64,000 bases of DNA from Lachnospiraceae bacterium (GTDB taxonomy: Bacteria > Bacillota > Clostridia > Lachnospirales > Lachnospiraceae): assembly GCA_017518185.1 (NCBI GenBank), contig JAFWWB010000004.1:62001-126000 (forward strand). Reading direction: 5' to 3'. The notes below the pieces were generated by a model. That model was not told the origin of the DNA and ran no database searches. It was given only the letters and a program-made list of their open reading frames with translations. Shown piece after piece: positions 52,643-64,000 of this stretch. Made by a program: the position numbers and the translations under genes. Within the stretch, counting starts at the first letter, position 1, and the number at the start of each line of letters is the position of its first letter.

Positions 52643-53724
52643 TAATAAAATCTCTCGAACTTGAGAACTTCAGGAATTATGATACTCTTCACATAGATTT
52701 TGATAAGGGTGTCAATATATTTTACGGCGACAATGCCCAGGGAAAGACCAATATCCTTGAAGCTGTATATATGTCTGCCACTACCAGATCACATAAGGGC
52801 AGTAAAGACAAGGACATTATAAATTTCAAAGCTGAAGAAGCCCACATCAAGACCATACTGGATAAAGAAGGTCTTGAAAGGCGTGTGGACATGCATCTTC
52901 GTAAAGCCAGATCAAAGGGGATAGCCGTTGACAAGGTAAGGCTGAAAAAAGCCACTGAGCTTCTCGGACTCCTGAACATAGTCCTCTTCTCTCCCGAAGA
53001 TATGGCGATAATAAAAAATGCTCCTTCGGAACGCAGGCGTTTTGTGGATATGGAGCTTTGCCAGCTTGATGAGATATATCTTTACGATCTGAATAATTAC
53101 AACAAGATAGTCAATCAGCGCAATAAGCTTTTAAAGGACATATACTTTCATCCCGATTACAGGGACATGATAAAGATATGGGATGCGCAGCTCTTATCTT
53201 ACGGCGTAAGGATCATAAAGAGAAGAAAAGAATTTACTGACCGGCTTAACGAGATCATAGAAGATATACACGCCGGTCTCTCCGGAGGCAGGGAAAAGCT
53301 TAAGATAATATATGCTCCCCATGTAAAAGCCGAGGAGTATGAAGAGAAGCTAAAAGCTTCGGTTGAAAAAGACATAAGACTTAAGATGACTTCAACCGGT
53401 CCCCACAGGGATGATTTTGTGTTCATCTCCAACGGTACCGATATAAGGGTGTTTGGATCACAGGGTCAGCAGCGCACAGCAGCTCTTTCACTTAAGCTGT
53501 CGGAGATAGAACTTGTTAAAAAGACCGCAAAGGATGAACCGGTGCTGCTGCTGGATGATGTTCTGTCAGAGCTTGATGCAAACAGACAGAACCATCTCCT
53601 TAATAACATAGGCGGTATACAGACTATAATAACCTGTACCGGTCTTGATGATTTTGTAAATAACCGTTTCAAATACGATAAAGTTTTCAAAGTTGAGAAC
53701 GGAACAGTGAGAAGCGAAAACTAA
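52639..53724 (+). CDS. recF: DNA recombination/repair protein RecF
   Basis: 361 residues, SMC-like ATPase that helps load RecA at gaps. Walker A GDNAQGKTNILEAVY, the FSPEDMAIIKNAPSERRRFVDM block, signature GSQGQQRTAALSLKLSE and Walker B VLLLDDVLSELD are all present. Starts in an ATGA overlap with yaaA and ends 15 bases before gyrB. Confidence 0.97.
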   Translation: MIIKSLELENFRNYDTLHIDFDKGVNIFYGDNAQGKTNILEAVYMSATTRSHKGSKDKDIINFKAEEAHIKTILDKEGLERRVDMHLRKARSKGIAVDKVRLKKATELLGLLNIVLFSPEDMAIIKNAPSERRRFVDMELCQLDEIYLYDLNNYNKIVNQRNKLLKDIYFHPDYRDMIKIWDAQLLSYGVRIIKRRKEFTDRLNEIIEDIHAGLSGGREKLKIIYAPHVKAEEYEEKLKASVEKDIRLKMTSTGPHRDDFVFISNGTDIRVFGSQGQQRTAALSLKLSEIELVKKTAKDEPVLLLDDVLSELDANRQNHLLNNIGGIQTIITCTGLDDFVNNRFKYDKVFKVENGTVRSEN

Positions 53725-55770
<2,046 letters not shown>

Positions 55771-55771
55771 G

Positions 55772-55905
55772 TCCATGCAGTTCAGAAATAACAAATAATC
55801 GTTAAATGCTTGCATTTATAAGATTATTTGTTATTTCTGAAATATATGGCGAAGCCATACCATGAGCAAGAAGCGCAAAGCGCGGATTGCGAATGGCTGC
55901 ATGGA
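55772..55905. repeat. structured intergenic element with terminal inverted repeats
   Basis: Ends are TCCATGCAG (55772-55780) and CTGCATGGA (55897-55905), perfect 9-base inverted repeats. Inside is a 20-base perfect stem (55781-55800 with 55822-55841) that encloses a second stem TAAATGC-TT-GCATTTA. Then come ATGGC-GAA-GCCAT and GCGC-AAA-GCGC hairpins. It starts one base after the gyrB stop, carries no gene and has no T-run, so it looks like a MITE- or REP-like element rather than a simple terminator. Confidence 0.6.
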
Positions 55906-55926
55906 TAAAATAAAAAGGAGAACAGC

Positions 55927-56445
55927 ATGAAAAAGACAGGCTTTTTAATGAGCTTCTATATGGGCCTTACACTCAGTGTTTTCCTCACCTTTACAGGTGT
56001 GGGTGTAGGTATGCTCCCGAATGTCATAGCCGGAAGATTACCTAAACAGGCCCTCATAGTAAGTATGATAAGCGGATTTTTCGTCAGCTTCGCCATCAGT
56101 ATGCTGATAGGTTTGATCGTTCCCATGCATAAGGTAACGGGAGCATTGACAAAGAACATGAGGCCGGGTGTCGGAAAGCTTTTATTTGAGTCCCTTTTAT
56201 CGGACATCATTTATACTCCTTTAATATCTGCATGTATGGTTGCTCTTGCATATTTCAGGATAGATGCGCCTCCGGGACAAAAGCCTTCTTATATACATAT
56301 GCTTATCCCTTCGCTGGCAGCATGTTTTATTGTGGCATATATTTTAATACTGGTATTCCAGCCCTTGTTCCTTAAAAAGCTTATGAAAAAATACGGCGGA
56401 CCACAGGGAGGACCTCCGGGAGGAATGCCGCCTGCAGAAGGATGA
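55927..56445 (+). CDS. four-span membrane protein (DUF2798-like)
   Basis: 172 residues with about four hydrophobic segments (7-34, 44-66, 95-118, 127-150) and a Gly/Pro-rich C-terminal tail ([16 protein letters not shown]). The layout resembles DUF2798 proteins, but the match is weak. AAAAGGAG lies upstream of the ATG. It follows the structured element after gyrB and overlaps the next gene by four bases (ATGA). Function unknown. Confidence 0.65.
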   Translation: MKKTGFLMSFYMGLTLSVFLTFTGVGVGMLPNVIAGRLPKQALIVSMISGFFVSFAISMLIGLIVPMHKVTGALTKNMRPGVGKLLFESLLSDIIYTPLISACMVALAYFRIDAPPGQKPSYIHMLIPSLAACFIVAYILILVFQPLFLKKLMKKYGGPQGGPPGGMPPAEG

Positions 56446-56837
56446 AGGTTAAAAAGTTTTTACTTATCTCGCTGCTCTTAACCGTGCTGATGATCGCAGT
56501 ACTTATAGTCAGCCTGATACCTGAAGATGAGCACGGCATACTTGTTGTACTTAATCTTTTCATAGCGGCGAACATGCTTGGCAGCTGGATACTTACTCTT
56601 ATCGATGCGGTATCATATCTGTTCAATAAACCGTACATAAAAGGTTTAAAGAGCTACAGTATCTTAACTTTAGTGATATTTGCTGCGGCTTTGATATTTT
56701 CGGTGATAAGTATCATATTTGAAAAAGGCTTCAAAGGTTCGTCAGCTGAGTTGATAGTGTTTTACATGCTTCCGTTACTGGCAGCCGAGTACATATTATT
56801 AAGATATAAGGAAAAGAAAAATGAGCGACTTAAATGA
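56442..56837 (+). CDS. four-span membrane protein of unknown function
   Basis: 131 residues with hydrophobic segments at about 5-25, 33-57, 71-92 and 105-122, and a basic end ([11 protein letters not shown]). No family recognised. It starts in an ATGA overlap with the preceding gene, and its last 17 bases overlap gyrA, so both small membrane proteins are probably translated with gyrA from one transcript. Their insertion between gyrB and gyrA is uncommon. Confidence 0.7.
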   Translation: MKVKKFLLISLLLTVLMIAVLIVSLIPEDEHGILVVLNLFIAANMLGSWILTLIDAVSYLFNKPYIKGLKSYSILTLVIFAAALIFSVISIIFEKGFKGSSAELIVFYMLPLLAAEYILLRYKEKKNERLK

Positions 56838-59421
56838 CCAGGTATTTGACAAGGTAAATGAAGTAGACTTAAAAACTACCATGGAAAAATCTTATATAGA
56901 TTACGCCATGAGCGTTATCGCTTCCCGCGCCCTTCCCGATGTAAGGGATGGCCTGAAGCCTGTTCAGAGACGTATACTCTTTTCCATGATAGAGCTGCAT
57001 AACGAACCTGACAAGCCTCACCGTAAATGTGCCCGTATAGTTGGTGATACCATGGGTAAGTATCATCCCCACGGTGATTCCTCTATCTACGGCGCTCTGG
57101 TAAACATGGCACAGGACTGGAACCTCCGCTATCCTCTTGTGGACGGTCACGGAAACTTCGGTTCTGTCGACGGTGACGGCGCGGCTGCAATGCGATATAC
57201 GGAAGCAAGGCTCTCAAAGATATCCATGAAGCTTCTTGAGGATATCAACAAGGATACAGTTGATTTCATTCCCAACTTCGACGAGACCGAGCAGGAGCCT
57301 GTAGTCCTTCCCAGCCGTTTTCCCAATCTGCTTGTAAACGGTACAACGGGTATAGCAGTCGGTATGGCTACAAACATACCGCCCCACAATCTCCGTGAAG
57401 TTTCAAATGCAGTAGCTAAGATAATAGATAACCGTGTCCTTGAAGACAGGGAAACAGAAATAGATGAGCTCCTCGATATAGTCAAGGGTCCCGATTTTCC
57501 TACCGGCGCGCAGATCCTCGGTACCAGAGGCATACAGGAAAGCTATCGTACGGGACGCGGAAAGATAAGGCTCCGCGGTGTTACCAATATTGAAACCCTG
57601 CCCAACGGAAAGAGCCAGATCATCATAACCGAGCTTCCCTACATGGTGAACAAGGCAAACATGATACTGAAGATGGCGGATCTTGTTAAGGCAAAGAAGA
57701 TCGACGGCATCACTGATATAAGGGACGAATCAAACCGTGAAGGCATGAGAGTCGTGGTGGAATTGCGCCGCGATGCAAATGCGAACATCATCCTGAACCA
57801 GCTTTACAAGCATACCCAGCTTCAGGATACCTTCGGTGTTACCATGCTGGCCCTTGTGAATAACCAGCCCAGGGTAATGAACCTTCTGGAGATGCTCAAG
57901 GAATACCTGAAGCATCAGGAAGATGTGGTAACAAGACGTACACAGTACGATCTTAAAAAAGCAGAGGAACGCGATCATATAATCCAGGGTCTGCTCATTG
58001 CGCTGGATCATATCGATGAAGTGATAAGCATCATCCGTTCCAGCCAGACCACAAACGAAGCAAAGGAAAGACTGCAGGAACGCTTCTCCCTGACCGAGAT
58101 CCAGTCCAACGCCATCGTGGAGATGAGACTGAGGGCTCTCACAGGTCTGGAAAGACAGAAGCTTCTTGACGAGCATGAGGATCTTCTCAAAAAGATCGGC
58201 GAGTGGAGAGCAATACTTGCAGATGAGAAGCTTCTGCTTGGCGTTATAAAGACAGAGCTTCTGGAGACTGCCGAGCGTTTCGGTGACGACCGAAGGACCT
58301 CTATCAGCTATGATATCTCCGAGATCTCCGAAGAGGATATGGTGCCTCTTGAGAATACGGTGATCGCCATGACCAGTCTCGGTTATATCAAGCGTATGAC
58401 CGTTGATAATTTCAAGGCCCAGGGCCGCGGCGGTAAAGGTATAAAGGGTATGACCACCATAGAGGATGATTATATCGAAGATCTTCTTATGACCACTACC
58501 CATCATTACATAATGTTCTTTACCAACAGGGGCAGGGTATACAGATTAAAAGCTTACGAGATACCGGAGTCAGGACGTACCTCGAGAGGAACGGCTATAG
58601 TGAACCTGCTCCAGCTACAGCCCGAAGAAAAGGTTTCCGCCGTCATCCCGGTCACGGATTACAAGGAAGACAGGAATCTCTTCATGGTAACGAAACGCGG
58701 TATCGTTAAGAAGACCGCGATGAAGGATTTCGAGAACGTGAGAAAGAACGGTCTCAATGCGATCACGCTCCGCAGTGATGACGAGCTCATAGAAGTAAAG
58801 CAGACAGATAAGAATACCCACATCTTCCTTGTAACAAAGTACGGCATGTGCATACGGTTCATGGAAACGGACGTGAGAAATACAGGCCGCGGAGCCATGG
58901 GCGTTATAGGAATGAACTTAAGCTATGATGACGAGATAGTCGGAATGCAGCTGGATCATCAGGGTGATTCACTTCTGCTGGTCAGCGAGAACGGTATAGG
59001 AAAGAGATCCACCCTTGATGAATTCCGTCTGCAGAACAGAGGCGGAAAGGGTCTCCGCTGCTACAAGATAACCGAACGTACCGGTGATCTTGTCGGCGTG
59101 AAGGCAGTTAATGACGATCACGAGATAATGATGATAACCACCGCGGGAACCATCATACAGGTGCGCATGAGTGAGATACCCGTACACGGACGTATCACCT
59201 CAGGTGTAAAGATGATGAACGTGGAAAACGGAGTAAAGGTTGCAAAGATAGCAAAGGTAAGGGAAAAGATCAGCGACGGCGAAACAGAGTTTGATGATAT
59301 AGCTGCAGCAGAGCGCAGGATGGATGAGGAAAAGGCATCCATGCCCGTACCTTCGGCAGATCCTGATGAAGACGACGATGATGAGAACCTGATCTATCCT
59401 ACTGAGGAAAGCGAAGATTGA
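56821..59421 (+). CDS. gyrA: DNA gyrase subunit A
   Basis: 866 residues. Breakage-reunion domain: [50 protein letters not shown] and the catalytic Tyr in [10 protein letters not shown]. The C-terminal beta-pinwheel contains the GyrA box [12 protein letters not shown], slightly varied from QRRGGKG. The end is an acidic tail ([11 protein letters not shown]). The QRDR Ser/Asp positions read HGDSSIYGA, with Ser at the key site, the usual quinolone-sensitive residue. The stop overlaps the next gene as TTGA. Confidence 0.98.
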   Translation: MSDLNDQVFDKVNEVDLKTTMEKSYIDYAMSVIASRALPDVRDGLKPVQRRILFSMIELHNEPDKPHRKCARIVGDTMGKYHPHGDSSIYGALVNMAQDWNLRYPLVDGHGNFGSVDGDGAAAMRYTEARLSKISMKLLEDINKDTVDFIPNFDETEQEPVVLPSRFPNLLVNGTTGIAVGMATNIPPHNLREVSNAVAKIIDNRVLEDRETEIDELLDIVKGPDFPTGAQILGTRGIQESYRTGRGKIRLRGVTNIETLPNGKSQIIITELPYMVNKANMILKMADLVKAKKIDGITDIRDESNREGMRVVVELRRDANANIILNQLYKHTQLQDTFGVTMLALVNNQPRVMNLLEMLKEYLKHQEDVVTRRTQYDLKKAEERDHIIQGLLIALDHIDEVISIIRSSQTTNEAKERLQERFSLTEIQSNAIVEMRLRALTGLERQKLLDEHEDLLKKIGEWRAILADEKLLLGVIKTELLETAERFGDDRRTSISYDISEISEEDMVPLENTVIAMTSLGYIKRMTVDNFKAQGRGGKGIKGMTTIEDDYIEDLLMTTTHHYIMFFTNRGRVYRLKAYEIPESGRTSRGTAIVNLLQLQPEEKVSAVIPVTDYKEDRNLFMVTKRGIVKKTAMKDFENVRKNGLNAITLRSDDELIEVKQTDKNTHIFLVTKYGMCIRFMETDVRNTGRGAMGVIGMNLSYDDEIVGMQLDHQGDSLLLVSENGIGKRSTLDEFRLQNRGGKGLRCYKITERTGDLVGVKAVNDDHEIMMITTAGTIIQVRMSEIPVHGRITSGVKMMNVENGVKVAKIAKVREKISDGETEFDDIAAAERRMDEEKASMPVPSADPDEDDDDENLIYPTEESED

Positions 59422-61679
59422 GAGCGGAAAAAAGCAACAGACAACTTAAAAAACTGACAAAGAGCCATCCGATACTGTCGATAATATCCGCTTTTTTCGG
59501 GTACCTGATGTTTTCCATAGTCATGCTTATGGCGGCTGCGGGAATATTCTATTATATACTTGACGCAAAGCTTACTGCGGAATATGATACCATTTCCTAT
59601 TTTGCTTCACTTTATGATGACGGATATCCTGTGGGAGAGCTTCTTGATCATGATGACAGAAGCTACCTCATAAAAGACGCAGACGGTAATGACATTTATG
59701 AAAAGGGTGAGATCACCATGAGCAGTGAAGAGGCTTATGTGGATCTTTCATCCCTCGGCATGCAGATACATATATTTACCGACGCAGAGAAAAGGATACT
59801 TTTTCCCGGTCCCTTTAATGTGCTGTTCTTCAATCCTGCGGATCTCAGAAGAGAGCTGAAAGAAAATAAAGAGATAGAAGAACTTGATGATGATGAAGTT
59901 GAAAATCTGAACGTGGTTGAAATGCCCGTCTGGATAGCCGTCGATCTTGAAGACGGAGGGCAGTTTATAGGACAGGGTCACCTGACCGCCAATCTTAAGG
60001 ATATAGCCATACTCCTTACAGTATGCGGTATCATAGCGTTATTTACACTGGTCTTCTTTACGGCGCTTGTTGTACGTATCATCAAGAATCTTGTAAAACA
60101 GAGGAGACTGATAAACTTCTTCTTTACCGATGAAGTGACCGGAGGCCGCAACTGGATGTGGTTCCTCTATAACGTTGACCGTTTTCTCAAAAAGAGAAAG
60201 AATGCCGGAAAAGCATTTGCGGTAGTACATCTTTCCATAGTAAAGTACCGTAATTACTGCCTCTGCCATTCCATAAGCGAAGGCGAGCAGCTTTTGAGAA
60301 ACATCGATCTGAGATTATGCTACAGCCTGGGAAAGAACAACATGAGGAGACTCGATAAGAGGACGCTCAAGGAAAACGGAAAAAGGGAGTTCTGCGCGCA
60401 TGCCTCCTCATCCACCTTTGCGCTGCTCCTTGAGTTTAATGATCACGATACCATGCGCTTCCGTATCGATTCCATAATGAACGAACTGAAGCAGGTGGAC
60501 AAAGATCATAACTTTGAGTATCAGATAGGCGTGGATGTCATATGGCCCAGCGTAAGGAACGGAAGGATAGTAAAAAGAAAGAATCCAATGCTGGAGCAGC
60601 ATTACAATAATGCCTGCACCGCAAAGTCCAAGCTGGAGATCTCCGATAATTCCGGCGTGATGTTCTTTGACGATAAGCTGCTTGAGGAACAGAAGTGGGA
60701 GACCATCGTTGAAGAAAGCCAGCAGAGGGCGCTTCTGAATAATGAGTTTCTGGTATATTACCAGCCCAAGTATTCACCCGGAGATGAAAAGCTGAAGGGA
60801 GCCGAAGCACTGATACGCTGGAACCATCCGCAGTACGGTCTCATTTCCCCGGGACGTTTCATTCCTATCTTTGAAAAGAACGGTTTTATCACGAATATCG
60901 ATCATTACATGATAAGCCATGTTGCGGCAGACCAGAAGGCATGGCTGGATGCGGGATATAAATGCGTGCCCGTTTCCGTAAATGTTTCCAGGGCGCATTT
61001 TACCGAGAGTGATCTCGCGGAGCAGATACGCGACATCGTGGATGCAGCAGGCACTCCTCATGAGTATATAGAGATCGAGCTTACCGAGAGTGCTTTCTTC
61101 GATGACAAGCAGGCACTCATCAATACTCTTGAAAAACTGAAAGAATACGGCTTCTCCGTTTCCATGGATGATTTCGGTTCAGGTTATTCCTCACTGAATT
61201 CCCTGAAGGATATGTCCCTGGATGTGCTTAAGCTGGATGCGGATTTCTTCAGGGGTGATGCTGATGAAGAAAGAAAAGAGATAGTGGTATCCGAAGCCAT
61301 ACGTCTTGCAAGAGCTCTTAATATGCGAACGGTTGCGGAAGGCGTTGAGGATAAGGACCAGGTGGAATTTCTTGCGTCCCAGGGCTGTGATATGATACAG
61401 GGCTTCATCTTTGCAAAGCCCATGCCCGCAGCGGATTATATGGACAGGATGAGAAAGGCTGCGCAGAAGGAAGAAGCTTCTGTTAATCTGATCGAAGAAA
61501 AGAAAGACGAAAAGGAAGCGGAAGAAAAACAGGAAGAACCGCATGAAGAAAATGCTGAACAGGATATAACGGAAGAAAAAAATGAAAGCGTTGAAGAGGT
61601 ATCTGAGGCGGCTGATGCCGGCGTTATTGATGACGCTGCTGCTGATGCCACCGGTGAGGGCGGAAGCGAAGGGGATTAG
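59418..61679 (+). CDS. membrane EAL-domain c-di-GMP phosphodiesterase with degenerate GGDEF
   Basis: 753 residues. Two spans (about 18-48 and 196-222) enclose an extracytoplasmic sensor region. A GGDEF-like domain (about 230-385) has [13 protein letters not shown] where GGDEF should be, so it is not a cyclase. The EAL domain (about 425-680) keeps the catalytic set: EALIRW (463-468), NVS (522), ELTES (554-558), DDFGSGYSS (584-592), K605 and the Glu641 region VAEGVED. So it should degrade c-di-GMP. The last 70 residues are very acidic. It starts at a TTG overlapping the gyrA stop (TTGA), with GAGGAAAG upstream. Its 3' end overlaps the next gene by 98 bases. Confidence 0.9.
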   Translation: MRAEKSNRQLKKLTKSHPILSIISAFFGYLMFSIVMLMAAAGIFYYILDAKLTAEYDTISYFASLYDDGYPVGELLDHDDRSYLIKDADGNDIYEKGEITMSSEEAYVDLSSLGMQIHIFTDAEKRILFPGPFNVLFFNPADLRRELKENKEIEELDDDEVENLNVVEMPVWIAVDLEDGGQFIGQGHLTANLKDIAILLTVCGIIALFTLVFFTALVVRIIKNLVKQRRLINFFFTDEVTGGRNWMWFLYNVDRFLKKRKNAGKAFAVVHLSIVKYRNYCLCHSISEGEQLLRNIDLRLCYSLGKNNMRRLDKRTLKENGKREFCAHASSSTFALLLEFNDHDTMRFRIDSIMNELKQVDKDHNFEYQIGVDVIWPSVRNGRIVKRKNPMLEQHYNNACTAKSKLEISDNSGVMFFDDKLLEEQKWETIVEESQQRALLNNEFLVYYQPKYSPGDEKLKGAEALIRWNHPQYGLISPGRFIPIFEKNGFITNIDHYMISHVAADQKAWLDAGYKCVPVSVNVSRAHFTESDLAEQIRDIVDAAGTPHEYIEIELTESAFFDDKQALINTLEKLKEYGFSVSMDDFGSGYSSLNSLKDMSLDVLKLDADFFRGDADEERKEIVVSEAIRLARALNMRTVAEGVEDKDQVEFLASQGCDMIQGFIFAKPMPAADYMDRMRKAAQKEEASVNLIEEKKDEKEAEEKQEEPHEENAEQDITEEKNESVEEVSEAADAGVIDDAAADATGEGGSEGD

Positions 61680-62556
61680 CATTCCCGAAGAGATAAAGGA
61701 CATACCTGAAGAGTATTTTGAGCCTGCGAAGTATCCCGGCAGGCTTTTGAATTTCTATTATAAAACCCGTGATGCCTTCGACTATGAAAACGGAAGGGAG
61801 CTGGAAAAGCGCGCCATGGTCTATCTTCCCTATGGCTACAGCTTCGGGGAGAAGTTTGATATCATTTATGTTATGCACGGCGGCGGATCCCATGAAAGTT
61901 GGATATTCGGAACCCAGTATGAGCCTTCGGACTATGTGAACGTGATGGATCACGCCATAGAAGACGGCCTCATGAGACCGGTGATAATAGTATGCTGCAC
62001 CTATAACAATGCCGATTACAACAAACGCTTCAGGGGGCAGCAGGGGGATGCGCTCAAGCTCTGCCAGGCTTATCATAACGAACTGGTAAATGACCTTATG
62101 CCTGCGGTGGAGGGCACTTTCAAAACCTATGCCGAAGATACTACTCCGGCAGGACTTAAGGCTTCGGCCCAACACCGCTGCTTTGCGGGCTTTTCAAACG
62201 GCGCGGTGTGCACCTGGGAGATCTTCATGAGCGCAGGAGATTACTTTTACTACTATTTTCCCATGAGTGCCGGCGAGCACCCTTTTATCGAGGACAGTGA
62301 GGCCGCCGCTTCGGCAAGGAAGAGCGATTCCTTTTTTGTGCTCACCATAACGGGAGGAGAGGATTTCAATCTCTATCACGAAAGGAACCGCGCGGAGGAT
62401 ATGAGGAACAGCCCGTATTTTACGGAACAGACCGATACGCAGAATGGCAATTTTGCCTTCCGGGTAAAAGAAGGGCGCAAGCATCTGAACGTATCGGCGC
62501 AGGAATATATGTTTAACGGATTTCAGATATTATTCGGAGCTGATGAAGCATTGTAG
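61582..62556 (+). CDS. secreted esterase (esterase D/CE1-like)
   Basis: 324 residues. A signal peptide (about 1-28, [18 protein letters not shown]) is followed by an alpha/beta-hydrolase of the Esterase_D/feruloyl esterase type: RAMVYLPYGYSFGEKFDIIYVMHGGG, RPVIIVCCTYN, and the nucleophile elbow AGFSNGA with Ser205. Its catalytic His is probably near GRKHLNVSAQEY. Such enzymes release acyl or feruloyl groups from plant polysaccharides. The first 98 bases lie inside the EAL gene in another frame, yet the signal peptide, GGAAG site and reading frame all look real. It overlaps its paralogue downstream by 14 bases. Confidence 0.85.
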   Translation: MKALKRYLRRLMPALLMTLLLMPPVRAEAKGISIPEEIKDIPEEYFEPAKYPGRLLNFYYKTRDAFDYENGRELEKRAMVYLPYGYSFGEKFDIIYVMHGGGSHESWIFGTQYEPSDYVNVMDHAIEDGLMRPVIIVCCTYNNADYNKRFRGQQGDALKLCQAYHNELVNDLMPAVEGTFKTYAEDTTPAGLKASAQHRCFAGFSNGAVCTWEIFMSAGDYFYYYFPMSAGEHPFIEDSEAAASARKSDSFFVLTITGGEDFNLYHERNRAEDMRNSPYFTEQTDTQNGNFAFRVKEGRKHLNVSAQEYMFNGFQILFGADEAL

Positions 62557-63970
62557 TATCAGAAACTTAATACCGGCTCTGTTTATCGTATTGCTGCTCA
62601 CTGCCTGTGGTGACGGAAAGAGTGTCTCGGAAAACTCTTACGATACCTGGTATGTGGAAAGCGGCGTAGATATGGTAAGGACCCTTAAGACGATGCCTTC
62701 AGGTGAGATAGGCTGCCTGGAGCGTGGCGAAGCTGTGCCCATTTATATCGATGATGATGAAGATGAAGGCGGGACAATGGGAGGAAGCCTTGTTGCGCAT
62801 ACGATAGAATACGAGCCTGCTCCCACGCCTACTCCCATCATCGGTGAGGACGGTGAGATCATAGCGCAGAACGACCCCGAAGAAGCTGAGGAAGAGGAAG
62901 AAGGCGAAGAGTCTGAAGAAGCGGAAGAGGCCGAAGAACAGGAGGAGGAAGAACCCACTCCCACTAAAGAAGAGGAACAGCAGGAACAGGAAGAGACGGA
63001 GGAACAGCCCATTCCGACGGAGATACCGGAAGCAACTCCCACTCCGGAACCTGCACAGGAAGAAGAACAGCAGCCCACGCCTGTCATACAGCAGGCTAAT
63101 TTACGCATAGTGCCCGAGGTTATGCCTGCGATACCAGCGTCCTATTGGAATCCCTGCTCACAGCCGGGCACGATAGAGGATTTTTACTATACCAGCTATG
63201 ATTCACTTCATTTCGATGACAAGAGCAGGGAGCTCACAAAGCATGCCCTGGTTTACCTGCCCTACAGATATAATGAGGAAATGGAATATGACATAATGTA
63301 TCTGATGCACGGTCTCGGAAATAACGAAGGCTGGATCTTCAAGTCCTCATCCAACCCTTCGGACTTTAAGAACGTGATCGACAATGCCATTGCCAACGGG
63401 GAGATAAGGCCCTGCATAATAGTCTGCTCCACCACAGATAATTTCAGCTGTGACAGGACCCGCTCCTATGGCGGCCAGCAGAGTACACTGTGCAGGAATT
63501 ACCATAATGAGCTGGTGAACTGCCTGCTTCCCGCAGTGGAGACTCACTACAGCACCTACTCTACCGGAGGCAGCGCTTATGAGCTTATGGCTTCAAGGGA
63601 TCACAGAGGCTTCGGAGGTTTCTCCAACGGAGGTCTCACTACCTGGAGTTCATTCCTGTACTGTGTGGACTATTTCCACTGGTGGCTGCCCATGAGCGCA
63701 GGCACTAATCCCAACACCAGCCAGACAGGAGCGGTGGTGGCAGGCCGTGATGCCCACAGCTTCTACGTCTTCATGGCGACCGGAACCGCGGACGGCAACT
63801 ACAGCGTGGAATCAAAGAGGGCTAAGGATATGGCCGCCAGTCCCTACTTCATAGAGAACAGTGCCGCAGATATCGGCAACTTCTCCTTCAGGGCCATGGC
63901 CGGCAAAGCCCACCGCGACCGCTCTGCCATGGAATACATATATAACGGCCTGCGCTTTTTCTACCCTTAG
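62543..63970 (+). CDS. lipoprotein esterase (esterase D/CE1-like) with long acidic linker
   Basis: 475 residues. A lipoprotein signal has the lipobox LLTACG (Cys22). A long low-complexity linker (about 90-182) is rich in Glu, Gln, Pro and Thr with PTPTP repeats. The esterase domain (about 195-475) is paralogous to the preceding protein: ALVYLPYRYNEEMEYDIMYLMHGLG, GGFSNGG with Ser361, and GKAHRDRSAMEYIYNGL with the likely catalytic His. The linker should hold the enzyme away from the membrane, at or beyond the wall. It overlaps the preceding gene by 14 bases with GGAG close to the ATG, so translation may be coupled. Substrate is unknown; polysaccharide O-acyl or feruloyl esters are likely. Confidence 0.88.
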   Translation: MKHCSIRNLIPALFIVLLLTACGDGKSVSENSYDTWYVESGVDMVRTLKTMPSGEIGCLERGEAVPIYIDDDEDEGGTMGGSLVAHTIEYEPAPTPTPIIGEDGEIIAQNDPEEAEEEEEGEESEEAEEAEEQEEEEPTPTKEEEQQEQEETEEQPIPTEIPEATPTPEPAQEEEQQPTPVIQQANLRIVPEVMPAIPASYWNPCSQPGTIEDFYYTSYDSLHFDDKSRELTKHALVYLPYRYNEEMEYDIMYLMHGLGNNEGWIFKSSSNPSDFKNVIDNAIANGEIRPCIIVCSTTDNFSCDRTRSYGGQQSTLCRNYHNELVNCLLPAVETHYSTYSTGGSAYELMASRDHRGFGGFSNGGLTTWSSFLYCVDYFHWWLPMSAGTNPNTSQTGAVVAGRDAHSFYVFMATGTADGNYSVESKRAKDMAASPYFIENSAADIGNFSFRAMAGKAHRDRSAMEYIYNGLRFFYP

Positions 63971-63987
63971 TGCCGAAAATCCCGGCA
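63971..63987 (+). terminator. weak hairpin after the lipoprotein esterase gene
   Basis: TGCCG-AAAATCC-CGGCA forms a five-base stem just after the stop codon, followed by TATTTG rather than a T-run. It could be a weak terminator or a simple hairpin. Confidence 0.25.
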
Positions 63988-64000
63988 TATTTGCCTTAAG

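Noticed and set aside
55781..55841. gyrB terminator
   Set aside because: The stem is long and perfect but A/T-rich and lacks a following T-run; it is better explained as part of the larger inverted-repeat element.

Overview
The window looks like the replication-origin region of a Firmicutes chromosome, most likely a Lachnospiraceae (Clostridia) species. The order mnmE-khpB-yidC-yidD-rnpA-rpmH | oriC | dnaA-dnaN-yaaA-recF-gyrB-gyrA is the classic Firmicutes arrangement. The glycan genes, the DegV, HPr, DUF212 and YfbK-like proteins and the SD-led, overlapping genes fit Clostridia. oriC lies near 49.3-49.75 kb. Nearly all genes left of it read on the minus strand and all genes right of it on the plus strand, so most are co-directional with replication. 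The head-on exceptions are five genes at 1254, 2628, 5644, 9070 and 24915.

Region 1 (1-25.4 kb) builds and decorates a surface glycan. A 14-gene minus-strand run (24833 down to 10021) holds a GDP-fucose synthase, an initiating polyprenyl glycosylphosphotransferase, a short chain-length protein, an EpsG-like polymerase, about nine glycosyltransferases and a PglK-like ABC flippase. Next to it are a second PglK-like ABC exporter, a CDP-glycerol:polyol transferase (cut by the window edge), an MBOAT/AlgX-like O-acylation pair, a hexapeptide acetyltransferase and a fusion of a YidC/Oxa1 insertase with a sulfatase/LtaS-type ectodomain. A dTDP-rhamnose reductase lies at 25.4 kb.

Region 2 (25.4-31.4 kb) is housekeeping: DUF212/PAP2-like protein, leuA, HPr, a von Willebrand A lipoprotein and DegV. 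A family of hairpin repeats with ends GTCATCCCGAGCG/GAGGGATC lies between these genes.

Region 3 (31.4-40.2 kb) is the most unusual block. One promoter appears to drive five genes: a small membrane protein, a membrane-anchored TPR protein, a RelA/SpoT-type nucleotide synthetase, a MATE exporter fused to an RsbW/SpoIIAB-like ATPase domain, and a C-A-T-C nonribosomal peptide synthetase whose adenylation pocket reads like a glycine code. I propose this as a signal-gated small-molecule production and export system.

Region 4 (40.2-43.7 kb) is an A/T-richer island. An NgoMIV-type restriction enzyme and a C5 methyltransferase are bracketed by two copies of a composite ParB-binding element, each with a perfect parS (TGTTTCACGTGAAACA) and two half-sites at identical spacing. 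A DUF4143-type ATPase follows. The parA/parB and mnmG/rsmG genes usually found beside mnmE are not here; a transglutaminase-GNAT fusion takes that place.

Region 5 (43.8-64 kb) is the core origin block, then gyrB, two small membrane proteins, gyrA, an EAL phosphodiesterase coupled to gyrA, and two tandem secreted esterases. No tRNA, rRNA, CRISPR array or complete insertion sequence was recognised.
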